From Prorocentrum cordatum (lineage: Eukaryota > Sar > Dinophyceae > Prorocentrales > Prorocentraceae), in NCBI GenBank assembly GCA_963575745.1, contig CAUYUJ010014204.1, forward strand, positions 219,959 through 283,958: DNA of 64,000 bases. The letters are read 5' to 3'. Position numbers and translations under genes: made by a program. The notes below the pieces were generated by a model, which ran no database searches, was not told the origin of the DNA, and was given only the letters and a program-made list of their open reading frames with translations. Shown here piece by piece: positions 30,165 to 40,609 of this stretch (the first letter of the stretch is position 1; every line of letters begins with the position of its first letter).

Positions 30165-31182
30165 GAGCATGCAGGCCTAGCTGTTGCTATCCTTAGGACG
30201 CAGCAAGAGGAGACCCAGCCAAAACCTATCTCTGTCGACTGTGCGGCGTTGGTGTCTGGGTCCAGGTCTCCTCGGAAGGTTTTGGAAGGGTCTTCCAGGC
30301 TGCACTTCTTCTGGCGGGAGATCAGTAGGCACTGTAAAGGTTGGCCCTCCCTCACGAAGGTTGAGGCCCACCGCAGCATGGAGAGTGCTACTAGTTTTGA
30401 GGATGAGTGCGCCATCTCTGGCTCGACTGCGGTGGATCATTGGGCCAAGCAGGGAGCCAGAATTCCTTGTCTCAGTTCAGGGGAAGTTTCGCTTTTTGAA
30501 GAAGGGATGGCAGAATACGCCTACCTAGCTGCAGGATTCGTCGCGATCCTGTCGGTGTGGCCCCCGTTTGAGTCAGCTTTCAAAGGTGTGAATCGGCCCG
30601 TGCGGGCCAAAGTGCCTAGAGCACCCTCCAACCACCTCCCCGTCCCCCATGGAAAGGGTTTTAGGTGCAAGAGGTGCTTGCGTGCCATCACACCTGTGAC
30701 CACCACCCAGTGCGCCAACCCCAACCCCACGCTTGTCTCTTTTGCGGGGGGGTGGTGGGGCGCGGCACAAGTTGCATTGGGCGCGGCTGGTGGAAACGGA
30801 TGTGCCGTTAATCTTTTGCATTGCATGTGGAGGGATCGCGTGTGTACGTGCGGGGACTAGGCTCCTCAGCGATTGTGATCCCCCTGTGAGAAGTGCTGAA
30901 AGGAGCAAACTTCTCCGAGGACTGTATCCTGGGACTAACTACAGGCTGGGCCCTTCCCTGCCTCTGTCGTCCCTCCCGTTTTTTCCTCTGTCGTCTGCCT
31001 CGTCCTCGTCTGGCCCCGTTCCTGGTGGCGACCCAGACCTTGTTAGCCCTGGGCAGAGTGAATCTGCCAGCACCGCTGCCCAGAGTCTGACTCTGGTGCG
31101 GTCGGGGCTCTTGGGTGAAGAGGACGATGCGCCCCTGCTCCCACCCCTCCGAGGCAGGAGCCCATCCGACGACAGTGATTGA
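30165..31182 (+). pseudogene. LINE 3' fragment: RNase H end and zinc-binding tail
   Basis: From about 30171 one frame reads on to KVEAHRSMESATSFEDECAI and TAVDHWAKQGARI, which resembles the last part of an RNase H domain (conserved H, then D in an AD-like block). It then gives FRCKRCLRAIT, a CxxC pair. At the G-run near 30747 the sense shifts to another frame that gives HKLHWARLVETDVPLIFCIA, then CGG and TRLLSDC, completing a zinc-finger-like pattern, and runs to TGA at 31180-31182. The same tail architecture is seen in the minus-strand element at 62521-64000. The fragment is 5'-truncated exactly against a GGA tract and broken by a frameshift. Confidence 0.6.
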
Positions 31183-31302
31183 ATGTGGTAGGGCGTCGGC
31201 CGATCATGGATTGACCAGGCGCGCCATGGTCTGAGAGGTCTGAGAGGAGGAGCAGGAGGAGGTGCCACCCCCTGGCACTGCCCAAAACTGGTGCCGCCGC
31301 TC

Positions 31303-31371
31303 CTCCCACACCGGGGACAGCGCCTTGCAATGGCCGCACCAAGGCGCGTAGAACTTGACCAGCCAGGGCAC
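31303..31371 (-). CDS. Exon of a protein-disulfide-isomerase/thioredoxin domain (CGHC active site)
   Basis: The minus strand encodes [20 protein letters not shown] and VWE, the hallmark of a PDI a-type thioredoxin domain: the buried strand, the WCGHCK redox site and the start of helix 2. PDIs form and shuffle disulfides in the ER. The 5' edge is uncertain: GGGAG|GTGCCC (31371) joins in phase to the exon at 33934-33993, whereas CCGTAG|GGGGG (31387) would fit a 195-bp intron-like repeat next door. The 3' edge is probably GTGTGGGAG|GAGCGG, a GA donor, because the frame after it stops looking like thioredoxin. No downstream exon was found. Confidence 0.65.
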
Positions 31372-31387
31372 CTCCCGGCAGTCCCCC

Positions 31388-31582
31388 CTACGGTACGTCA
31401 GGTTCGTGTCGTGCCGACTCTGGCGCTGGTTTCTGACACCGCGGGGAACGTTCAACCTTGAACGATCGGCCGTTTCCGAAACGTCCAAATCGTTCCACAT
31501 CGAACGACTCTGCGACGCCCGCGGCATTCAAAATTGAACGCCGCTGGCGGGGTCGCCGCCGGTCGACACGACATGAACCTAC
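31388..31582 (-). repeat. Intron-like repeat element, copy 2
   Basis: On the minus strand it starts GTAGGTTCATGTCGTGTCG and ends ACCTGACGTACCGTAG, then G. The ends are inverted relatives of each other, and the interior matches 16054-16240 (GATCGGCCG and the CGGCGTTCAA region). It lies exactly against the PDI exon, with donor- and acceptor-like ends, so it may be an introner-type element. Confidence 0.55.
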
Positions 31583-31942
31583 CGTTCGTCCCCTCCCCGA
31601 ATGGTAGCTCGTGAATTTGGACGAGAAGCGGCCAAAGGCTGGTCCGCAGAAGGCGCAGAGCACCAGCTGCCCGCAGTCGGCTCGAAACCGCACTGCTCCT
31701 CGCAGGCAGCTGCATCATTGATCTCAGGCACTGCGACGTCGCATACCCCCGTGCAGACGGAACATCCGGCGAACGCCCGTGCAGACGAAACATCCGTCGA
31801 GCGCATGCATGATTGAGCTGCCCCCGCGCAGAGGAAACATCCGTCGAACGCCCCCTTCCCATCCCGTCGGCGGAGTGCGGAAGGCCGGGAGTGAGAGGGG
31901 GCGGCGGAGACGGCACAGGAAGCCTTGGAGACGGCCCTAACC
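31583..31942. other. Short region between repeats; possible exon unclear
   Basis: The minus strand reads EINDAAACEEQCGFEPTAG and WCSAPSADQPL up to the GTAGGT donor-like site at 31582. This is in phase with the 31387 acceptor option of the PDI exon, but it does not resemble the PDI sequence expected before WLVKFYAP. 31740-31860 has repeated GAAACATCCGTCGA words. Confidence 0.3.
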
Positions 31943-32105
31943 TTAAGTCGGGCGTGTTCCCCTACAGGGGGATTTTCGGCGAAAAATCAAAAATAGCCTA
32001 CAAATACCCAAAAGATGCCCAAGCATACTAAAAAAATAGTCCCCGGACTATATTCTCACAATTTTTGAATATTCCCCCTGAAAAAGAGGGACAGGCCCGA
32101 CTTCA
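31943..32105. mobile_element. GTCGGGC TIR element, copy 2
   Basis: TTAAGTCGGGCGTGTTCCCC at the left and GAGGGACAGGCCCGACTTCA at the right are inverted repeats. The interior is AT-richer (AAAAATAGCCTAC, TTTTTGAATATTCCCCCTG). Flanking CCCTAACC and CCCTATCC suggest an imperfect target duplication. Confidence 0.7.
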
Positions 32106-32242
32106 CCCTATCCCTTCTGAACCCGGCTCCGCACTATCTGCCCTCCTTTCTGGACTGCGCCGCCGAGTCGCTCGGGGGCCCCCAGCGGTGTCATGCCTGA
32201 CCGCGCGGCGACCTCACCGCACGGTGCGTCCACGCTCTGTTT

Positions 32243-32405
32243 GAAGGGGCCCCAGCACACACAAATAAATACACACAAATAAACAGACTCCCCATACTTT
32301 CCATTTTTTTCTGGGTTGCTGTCTTCCCCCCCCACTTCCCACATTTTCCCAGATTTGGGGGAGTCGACGATTAATTATGTCTGTGTGCTTTTTTTCCCTC
32401 CTTAA
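32243..32405 (+). repeat. AAATAAATACAC dispersed element, copy 3
   Basis: It starts GAAGGGGCCCC and ends TTTTTTTCCCTCCTTAA, with the shared internal CCCCCCACTTCCC and GACGATTAATTATGTCTGTG. Confidence 0.75.
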
Positions 32406-32559
32406 ACTCTGGAGGCCCCCGTCGGCACCCCGGGGAACGACCGGAGTCCCAAAAGCCGCACGGCCACCCCGAGACTCCTCTTCGATGGACTGCCCCACCG
32501 ATCGGCGGTGAGACTGGCCGAGACATGAGATGATCCAAACAACGTTTGCAATCAGGTTA

Positions 32560-32735
32560 TGTTGTTCCCGTGTTACTTCAGGGCCGCATCCCAGAAATAG
32601 TTTCGAGCACCCAGAAAAGTGTCGAATGTCGTAACAGTGTCGAAACAGTGTCTCCCAGGGACTGGCACGTGAAAACCCTTGAGTTTCGCTATTTATTGGG
32701 CGCTCGAAATTCTTCCTGGCGATCAAGGCTAAAGT
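32560..32735 (+). repeat. TTTCGAGCACCCAGAAAA dispersed repeat
   Basis: CATCCCAGAAATAGTTTCGA, GCACCCAGAAAA and the end GATCAAGGCTAAAGTA recur at 47815-47945; the first block also recurs at 44080-44105. No coding content. Confidence 0.65.
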
Positions 32736-32737
32736 AG

Positions 32738-33005
32738 GTTGTGGCCGCCTCGTGCGCTGGGTGGGTCCAGCGAGGCTTCGCGACGTTGCCGCCTCGCGGC
32801 CTCCTCGTGGCCGCCTCGTGCGCTGGGTGGGTCTGGCGAGGGTTCGCCAGGTTGCCGCTCGTGGTCGACGGCTCGTGGCCGCCTCATGCCCTGGATGGGT
32901 CTGACGAGGTTTCAGCACGTTGCCGCCCGTGGCCGACTCGTGGCCGCCTCGTGCGCTGGGTGGGCCCGGCGAGGTTTCGCAACGTTGCCGCCCGAGGCCG
33001 CCTCG
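32738..33005 (+). repeat. About 66-bp tandem repeat, four copies
   Basis: GTGGCCGCCTCGTGCGCTGG begins each unit, near 32739, 32810, 32877 and 32940, followed by GGTGGGTCYGGCGAGG and TTCGCxACGTTGCCGCC. Open frames are compositional. Confidence 0.8.
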
Positions 33006-33009
33006 CTGC

Positions 33010-33708
33010 TGCCTATTGCTGGCACAACGCATACTGCACCACATCGCTTACACCACACAGCTTGCACCACATAGCTTACACGCCCGCATGCTGGGGGTCC
33101 ACGCTGGCTAATGGATGGATCATGTGACAGGCAGGCGAATCCTGAGACTGAAAGATAATGGTGACCCTGGTAATTGGATCGTGAGATCGGCAGAGAGCTT
33201 GATAGTGTGATCGGTCGAACAGTGATGGTACCGAATGCAAGCCAAATATCACGTCACCCTCCAAAACCCTTTCGGCACCCAAAAAGTTGTCCGCGCGGTA
33301 TCCCCGCGCAGACATGGCGTGGGGGGGCGGCAGCGTCAACTGGGCGAGGGGGCGCTGGATGCTGTAAGGCCGTCACCTCGTGTGCTGAGCCCCTGCCCAT
33401 CTGAGATCTTTTGAGGGGGTTAAACTGCTGCTGTGTGCGGACTCATCCCCAGAACGCCCTGACACCTGTGCCATCAAACGTGGGAATGCTTGCAGAGGAC
33501 GCCCGAGAGGACACAGTCTTTCCCAAGGGCAACCCGTACACCAAACATTACGAGGACACGAAACGCAATGCGCAGGATACAAAGGCACATATGAATATCG
33601 GGGACGGCTCACGAATAAGACCCGAACGTATCGTCTCTCATGCTCATGCTGCTCCGCCTGCTGCTGCTCCTTCTCTCTCCATCCTCCCTTCGGGCCGGGC
33701 GAAAGGGG
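33010..33708. other. Unassigned sequence within the proposed PDI intron
   Basis: 33000-33075 has a CACCACA/GCTTACAC patch. The plus frame 33411-33752 encodes PKGNPYTKHYEDTKRNAQDT and similar, but nothing recognisable. Confidence 0.35.
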
Positions 33709-33709
33709 G

Positions 33710-33860
33710 GGGATGGCAAAGGGGGTGTCTGAGAATCAGCTCACGTAGCTGATTTTCCCGGCGACTCCCGGCGCTTGGAGGCGCCCATGTATCGAGGAAT
33801 GGGCCTGGCGGCGGGGCCGAAACCAGCTGCATGCAGCAAATTTCGTACCCACCCCTTTCC
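33710..33860 (+). repeat. CAGCTGCATGCAGCA dispersed repeat, copy 1
   Basis: AATCAGCTCACGTAGCTGATTTTCC, TCGAGGAATGG and CCAGCTGCATGCAGCA recur in the same order at 44270-44420. The first block contains an inverted AATCAGCT/AGCTGATT in this copy. Confidence 0.65.
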
Positions 33861-33933
33861 CTATCCCCCCTTTCGTTCGGTCGATCCTTCCTTCCCGTCG
33901 CCCACCAATGCCGGCCTCGGTACCATTCCGCAC

Positions 33934-33993
33934 CCTGTCGTCGAAGTCGGCGTCCGTGAGGTCCACGACCGCTCCAGACGACTGCGGTAACAC
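33934..33993 (-). CDS. Upstream exon of the same PDI/thioredoxin domain
   Basis: The minus strand encodes VLPQSSGAVVDLTDADFDDR, matching the start of a PDI a domain (VVxLTxxxFDxxV), which precedes [13 protein letters not shown] by a few residues. A pyrimidine-rich acceptor (CCGCCGCCGAG|GTG) lies at 33994. The donor AGG|GTGCGG (33934) joins in phase 0 to GAG|GTGCCC at 31371, giving [20 protein letters not shown]. An alternative donor, AATG|GTACCG, is ten bases further. The intron would be about 2.56 kb and full of repeats. The signal peptide and C-terminal exons are not identified. Confidence 0.6.
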
Positions 33994-34062
33994 CTCGGCG
34001 GCGGTCGGGGGGGGCGGACGAGGATGTACAGCGGGGGAGGAGGACGGGGGGGGATTTTCAAG

Positions 34063-34213
34063 GGCTCCCAACTTCGCGCTCCGCGCTGCGCGAAGCGCGA
34101 AGTGCGAATAACTTCGCGCTCTCGCGCCGCCTCCCAGGGGCGAAAAGGAGCATGAGGAGGAATCGGAGCCGAACCGCGAAGCGCGAATGACTTCGCGCAC
34201 ACGAGGGCGCCCT
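34063..34213 (+). repeat. AACTTCGCGC hairpin repeat, copy 2
   Basis: GGGCTCCCAACTTCGCGCTC, GCGAAGCGCGAAGT, CTCGCGCCGCCTCCCAGGGG and CGCGAAGCGCGAATGAC follow the same order as 26555-26715. Confidence 0.75.
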
Positions 34214-34214
34214 T

Positions 34215-35014
34215 GGATTTTGGGTTATGCCATGCGAGATACACAATTCCTGGTGGAAACGGATGCGGGGCCCCAGACCTTGCCGTAGGACCATTTCATT
34301 ACCGTGGGCCGAAAACAAAGAAGAATCATCCAGGACCGGTTTTCACGAAAGTTCCCCTCGTTTGAAGCAGCACAGAGGTCACAATGCCAGGTGAGCCAGA
34401 GGAGATCGGGAGTCAACGAGCCGAGTTCGGACATGGGCCGCGATTCCAGGATGTCTCTGGCGCCTGGGGAACCCAAACCACGCGGTGACCGGCGGCGCGG
34501 CGAGGTCCTTGTGACTCCGAGGTCGTCGCTCGGTCAGTCTCCAGGCACTTGTGGGACCCCGAGCGTGCGTGAAAGCACCGGTTGGGGGAAACGGACTTCC
34601 CCAATACCACTTCTTGGCCGGAAGCTGCTTTTTTCGAGAGCTAATACGCCCGCACCGCGGCTGCTGGCCCCCCGGCCCTTCTCGGAGAAGGCCCGTTTGA
34701 GACACTGGGAGTTCGAAATCGGCTCAAAATCGGTCCCCGGACCCCTCCCGGGGTCCGAGCGCACTCGTTTTTCGCGCTGCGTCCGGCCGTGGCGGCGAGG
34801 GGTCCCCACGAAGGCCAACTGTCGGTGTCTCAAATGGGCCTCCTCTAACCTTCGGTGCATCGTGATGCCGCCCTGCGACATCTGCAGATCGCCTGCCCTT
34901 CCGCCCGGCCGCGCGCGCGCGCTCGCCGCAGCCCCGCTGCGTGAGCGTGCCCCTGCGCCCGGCCCAGCACCCGCGGCCGCCCCTCCCCTCTCCCCGCCCC
35001 TCGCTTCGCGGCTG
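34215..35014. other. Unassigned GC-rich sequence
   Basis: Long frames are open on both strands through composition. No domain or repeat is recognised. Confidence 0.35.
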
Positions 35015-35305
35015 CCTCCTCCTCCTCCTCCTCCTCCTCCTCCTCCTCCTCCTCCCTCCTCCTCCTCCTCCTCCTCCTCCTCCTCCTCCTCCTCCTCCTC
35101 CTCCTCCTCCTCCTCCTCCTCCTCCTCCTCCTCCTCCTCCTCCTCCTCCTCCTCCTCCTCTCCTCCTCCTCCTCCTCCTCGCCTCCCTCCTCCTCCTCCT
35201 CCTCCTCCTCCTCCTCCTCCTCCTCCTCCTCCTCCTCCTCCTCCTCCTCCCTCCTCCTCCTCCTCCTCTCCTCCCTCCTCCTCCTCCTCCTCCTCCCCTC
35301 TCTTG
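35015..35305 (+). repeat. TCC tract of about 290 bp
   Basis: Nearly pure (TCC)n with a few one-base slips (CTCC insertions) that move the frame. All frames are open. Confidence 0.95.
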
Positions 35306-35641
35306 CATCCGGGTTGATTCGCGATTTCGTGACCGGGTCTCGCCTAGACGCGCAGGCAAATTGCCAAATACTGGTTCTGCCAACTCCGGGGCGGGGGTGT
35401 GGGGGGGGGCGCAGGAGTCTCCCACCAGGCCCAAATCCATTCAAAATCTGTTCCCGACCCAGACCTCTCCCAGAGTCCTGCCTGGCCCTATTCGATGCGG
35501 ATCCAGTCCTGGCGACGAGAAGCCTCCAGGAGGCCCAGAGAGGGCGCAAAACGCTGGGGAAAGCCCCCGTTGTGTCGTCTAGCCCTCCTCCGAGTCTCAA
35601 GACCCTCTTCTTTTATGGCGAGAAGGCGGGGGGGGGGCCCT

Positions 35642-35826
35642 GGAGGCTTCCCAAATGACGCCCGAGCAGATGTGTCAGAGGACCGCGCATCGCCGACGCA
35701 TCGGCGACGTCGGCGATGCATGCCTCGGCGACGGCGGAATGGAGAGGTTCGGGCTCCACATTCATCCGCATCGCAAATGCATCGGCGATGCAGCGTGGTC
35801 CCCCGGCCCCGTTTGGGAGGCCTGGA
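35642..35826. repeat. GCATCGGCGATGC foldback, copy 2
   Basis: The ends GGAGGCTTCCCAAATG and GTTTGGGAGGCCTGGA are inverted. The interior has GCATCGCCGACGCATCGGCG and further palindromes. Confidence 0.7.
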
Positions 35827-35954
35827 GCTCCTGATGCAGCAGGGGCAGGCGGACGCGCGAAGACGCCCCTGGCCCACGGGGCGGGAACGAGCCGACTGGC
35901 GGCTCATCATCGGCGGCGAGCCTCGGGGGGGGGAGTGAGGAGGGGCGGAACTTC

Positions 35955-36090
35955 CAAGGAGATTCGGGAATCCCCTGGCCTTCTGAAAAGTTTTCTAAGC
36001 CTTCTCCGACGACACAGCACAGATTCTCAGAAGGCGGTGGGAGTTCTGAGAAACCCTGCCGCCTTCTGAGAAAGGCCTTCTCACTTCCCC
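35955..36090. repeat. CTTCTGAGAAGGC hairpin repeat, copy 1
   Basis: Repeated CCTTCTGAGAAAGGCCTTCT-type words can pair within the block. A related block lies at 48155-48420. Confidence 0.6.
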
Positions 36091-36259
36091 CCCTCGCTCG
36101 CCGTCGACACGGGGCGGGGACGAGCCGACTGGCGGCGAAACATGCAACCTTGAGCACGTATGCGGTTGCTGGCCCCCCAGGAGGAGGCAGAGCAGGAGAA
36201 ACAGGCATGCGATTGTAATGATACAACGAATGCACCAAACATGCGGAAACTGAAATTGC

Positions 36260-36350
36260 AAAGTGGCCCAAGTGGGGCCTGAGCCCAACCCAAGTGGGGC
36301 CCAGCCGAATCCAAGTGGGGCCCAAGTGGGCGCCCACACGACCCCAGGAA
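36260..36350 (+). repeat. CCAAGTGGGGCC minisatellite
   Basis: About five units of CCCAAGTGGGGCC with spacers. Confidence 0.7.
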
Positions 36351-36399
36351 AGCATCAAGCTTAAGAAATTTCCCCAAGGTTTAAGCCGCGCGTCCAAGA

Positions 36400-38490
36400 C
36401 TGCAAAACCGCGTTTTCTTAAGCATCGAGCGAGGTGTAGAGAGGGTTGGGGCTCCCGTGGGATGCCTTACTTGCTGGCCTTGCTGGCCTTGCTCAGGGGC
36501 CCTCGGCCGCATCCTTCGGCGGCTCCCGCCCGAATTCCCTTGTCGCGGGTGGGCTGGGACCGTCGGGATCATTTCCAACATGCGGCTGCAGCATTGGACG
36601 CGGACCCGAAACAAAAAAACACTTTACAACTTCAGCCCGGTAGTCGAAGCAGTGGCTGGAGCTGCAGATGCTTACTGATTGCCGTGCAGGGAGACGGGGA
36701 GAAGCAGGTACAGACCGCCCGGCGTCCTCCCCTCCTGCGCCCGTCCTTGTCGCACCGTGACACACCAGTTAGGTGCTGTCCCTTGGCGCGCTTCCGCCAC
36801 TGGTGGTGCGCTCTCCGCCTAGCCCCGGGCACGCCTTTCACCACAAACAGGTGCGCATGGACGGCCAGGCGGGCCCCCGTTTTCCACTTGCCTGCCCGCC
36901 ACCTGGGTGCTCTCCGGCGGGCGCGCAGCCCACCCCGAGCGATGCGCCCCCACCTGGCGCGCCCCGTCCCGGCGGAGTGCCCCTGCCCGCCCGTCGCAGG
37001 CTGGCCAATACCCGTCTGGCTTGCAGGCGCCCCCCCTCGCGGCTCGTCGCTGGGGTCGCGCTCCCCTGCGCGCCGGCGCGGCAGCCCACCCTAATGCTAC
37101 GTCCCGCGCGTTCGGGGGCATCTGCCCGCACGCCGTGCTCACACTGGCTGCGGGCCGCTCCCCCCCTGCACTGGCGCCGCTCCTCCGTGGTGCAGCGCTC
37201 GCCTTGCCCGCCGTCGGTCGCCGTTTTGCGCCGGCGCCTTGGGCCCCACATTGGTCGTGCGGAACGTTCACTGCCCACCCTCCCCTGGGCTCTGCAGGCT
37301 CCAAGCTGGCCGCCGCCCTTGCCAGCAGCTCTTGCTGCCCCGCTTGAAGGACACCGCCGTTGCGGTTCTCCCCCCGCTTTTGCCTCTCCTCCTGCTGGGA
37401 TCCCACGCCCATGTTCCACTGGGCACCGCCCTGTCCCTGGCTGCGTTGCGTGCGCCGGCCCTGGAACGATTTGTTTCTTCGCCCCCCTCTGCCCTTGCGC
37501 CGCTGCCCAGCCTGCACAGCCCGACTGCTTTGCGTCTCTCCGCCACCCTGCCGCCCGCCCCACATGGCCGCGCTGGCTCGCATCGCGGCGACTGTCTCAG
37601 TGCCCGCTGCACCGCGCTAGCCTTCTCAGCCCGCCGCCGCGCGTTCCAGCCGCCGCCCGCACTGCACTGCGCCCGCACTGCGGCTGCTCGCCGCGCCCCT
37701 GGGTGCGCCCGCGACGCCGCCGCGCGCCGCTGCCAGGGGCAGCCCCGCAGCCTGGCCGCCCCGCCCGTTCCCTGCGGCGCTGCCGCGTGAGAGCACCCCC
37801 TTCCCTCCTCCCCTCAACGGCCGCCCTCCCCCCCCCCGCCCGCTTCTTGCATGCGGGACAATGCGCATCACTGCCGCCTGGATCTGCTCGACGCGCGAGC
37901 GGACCGCCACTGCCGCGCCGCGACGGACCAATGTGCAACGACGACGCGGACGCCGACGCAAACGCCGACGCCAACGCCGACGCCGACACCGAGGCCGAGG
38001 CCGAGGCTGACGCCGCCGCCGCCACCGCTGCCGCCGCCGACTACGACGACGATGCCAGCCGAGGTCGTCGAGGCCTGGGCCCGCCGACGGCCGAAGGCCG
38101 CGTGTGCGGGCGGTCAGAGGCCACGCGCGCGGCTCCTCGGCCACGCCTGGGCAGAATCTGCGCCGACATGGCCCCCGCGCCCCGCCAGGCAGGGCCAGCC
38201 CTCCCAAGGGCGCGTGCCTTCTCCGGGCCCGAGTTGATGTTGCTCCGATCGTACCAAGGACCGGAAGAACGCGTTTCACGGGCGCTTGCCTTGGCGCCGG
38301 CGCCGGCGCTGGCGGCCACCAGCAGCGCCGACGGCGGGGACGCAGCGACGATGACCAGAGGCAGCCCAAGGGGGGGGTTCAAACCCTCCCCCAGGGGGGC
38401 GGTTCAAACCACCCTCCCCCCCTGGCGCTGGCGCCGGCGCTGGCGGCAGCCAGCAGCGCCGGCGCTTGCGCCGGCGACGGCCGGGACGCA
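36400..38490. other. GC-rich region, long frames but no supported gene
   Basis: From 36773 the plus strand stays open for about 2.5 kb and the minus strand is open over much of 36819-37583. The predicted proteins are P/R/A-rich without domains. 37935-38045 is GACGCC-rich. 38295-38345 and 38422-38490 share a duplicated GGCGCTGGCGCCGGCGCTGG and GGGACGCAGCGACGAT block. Confidence 0.45.
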
Positions 38491-38494
38491 GCGA

Positions 38495-39085
38495 CGATTA
38501 CCACCACTACCACCACCACCGCTACCACCACCACCACCACCGCCTCAACCCACCACCACCACCACCACCACCAACCCACCACACAACCGCCACCGCCACC
38601 ACCGCAGCCACGACCACCACCACAACCACCACAATCTACCACACCACCACCGCCACCACCACCGCCACAACCACCACCACTACCAGCAGCACGACCCACC
38701 ACCACCACCACAAACCACCACACCACCATCACCACCACCACCGCCACCACCACCCACCACCACCACCACCTCCACAAACCACCGCCACCACCGCAACCCA
38801 CCAACACCACCACCACAACAAACCACCACCACACAACCACCACCAAACCACCACCACCACCACCACAATCCACCCTTCCACCACCACAAACCACCACCAC
38901 CACACCACCACCACACCACCACCACACCACCACCATCACCACCACCCACCACCACAACCACCACCACCACAACAAACCTCGACACCACCACCGCCACCAC
39001 CACAATCCACACCACCGCCACTACCACCACCACAACCCACCACCACAACCAACACCACAACCACCACCACCACCACCACGGTCGT
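38495..39085 (+). repeat. ACC trinucleotide tract of about 590 bp
   Basis: (ACC)n/(CCA)n with scattered CAA, TCA and GCC. Frames encoding T-, H- or P-runs on plus and G/V/W on minus are compositional. Confidence 0.9.
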
Positions 39086-39414
39086 CCTCGTCTACGCTCC
39101 CCGCCGCCGCCGCCAGCCGCGGCAGGCGCCGGCGCCGGCCCAGAAAAGAATATCGTCGTCCCCGCCGCCGCCGCCAGCCGCCGCCGACGCAAGCGCCGGC
39201 CCGAGGAGAGGGGATGCAAGGGAAGGAGGCGCGGGGGTTCGAACCCTCCCCCCGTCCGTCACGGGAAGGGGGGGTAGATCTAAGACTATGTGGCGTGCGC
39301 TGCTTTCTCACGCGAGGCCTGTTTTTCGCGCGGCTTCTCATGATGTGAGACGATCGAATGCACAATAGAAGCACGCGCGTTTGAGTATATCAGATCTATC
39401 AGTAGCGATCGTGT

Positions 39415-40609
39415 TTGTATTCATGTAGCTACCACAATGATGCTGATTTCATTGTCATACGCCTGCCCGTTCTCTTACACATACTCATAACTCGACCCAA
39501 ACAAATCGGAGGTGCGAGACACACGTACTGGGCCCAGCTGCACTTTGGCAGCCCTTCTTTGTCGAACGCTGGGCTGTGGACGGCGGTGAACGCCGCCAAC
39601 ATCCCATTCCACGACTCCGACGACATCTGCGCCCGCTGCGGCGAGGACGTGGAGACTGTTGGACACCATCTCTGGGCGTGCCCATGCAACGCCACCGAGC
39701 GGCGTGTTCTTGATCTACGTGTCCCAGGTGATGTATTTCCACTGGGCCTACCTGCTTGTCTCGTTCGTTGTGCACAGCTTGCGACGGGCAACGGCGCTGT
39801 CCATGGCATGGCTTTGGATGTGGCGAGGGCTATATCTGAATACCTGTTTCGTGTCAGCGCCATTGCCACTATTGCTGCGGCCGATCATCGTCGTGGCAGA
39901 CCTGTTCTTCTTGAGCTCGATCAACCTCGTGCTTGTTCCGTTGCAGACATTTGATCGCGCGGCTTTTCCTTTTCTCCCTTGTGTGAAACCATGCGTGGGC
40001 GGTCAAGGTGGAACGCAGGGTGGTCCTCGCGATCTTCAGCTTCCCCTGCAACCTGCCCCCGGTGTTGTCACAGCGACGGAGGTGACCACGGTCTCGTGCG
40101 ACGGCTCTGCGGAGCTTTCGCGCGAAGAGCCCGTCTCTGGCTGGGGATTCGCAGTGGCCGCCGCGGCGTCGACCAGCTTGCTGGACTTCTGCGGCCCCGT
40201 CACCCTTGACCCGAATGACCCGTGCTTCATTGGGGCAGCCCACCACAGCAACAACGTGGGCGAAATTTCTACATTGTATTTTGCAGCATATTGGATTCAT
40301 GATCTTATGTCAACGTGGCGTTCGGCATCTTCTTCTCCACCAGGGGCGCCGCATGTCATCCTTGAGAATGATTCTGAGTACGCCGCCAACGTGGTTCAGC
40401 GGCGAGCTCGGGCCAGGTGCAACGTCAAGCTGGTCCTGAAGGCGCGCCTCATCTTCGATCAAGTAGCCCAATACGTGATCTGGCAGAAGGTGGAGTCCCA
40501 CACTGCGCAATTCTTGAACGATCGGGCCAACCATTTAGCCTGTTGTGGTGCTAGTGGAATCATATGTGCACCGGCGGCCGTGCGTCGCTGGGCAAGCTTT
40601 TCTGGCTAA
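39415..40609 (+). pseudogene. LINE 3' fragment with zinc knuckle and RNase H domain
   Basis: The first frame (39415-39954) encodes the region after reverse transcriptase: YWAQLHFGSPSLSNAGLW, then DDICARCGEDVE, HHLW and CPC, a CxxC-H-C knuckle common to LINEs. The frame then changes (between about 39900 and 40080). The second frame, ending at TAA 40607-40609, has a full RNase H set: VSCDGSAE (D), NNVGEIST (E), LENDSEYA (D) and FLNDRANHLA (D). RNase H degrades the RNA strand during reverse transcription. The reverse transcriptase itself is absent upstream, so the copy is 5'-truncated. No poly(A) follows. Confidence 0.72.

Noticed and set aside
29573-30170. P/S-rich and E/R/G-rich frames
   Set aside because: They arise from GGA tracts; only the sequence after 30170 has LINE-like motifs.
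38370-38420. GGTTCAAACC words resembling tRNA B boxes
   Set aside because: They are parts of short G/C palindromes; no A box or cloverleaf can be drawn.
36773-39277. Open frame of 834 codons on the plus strand
   Set aside because: The sequence is GC-rich DNA followed by an ACC tract; the protein is low-complexity, and opposite-strand frames are also open.
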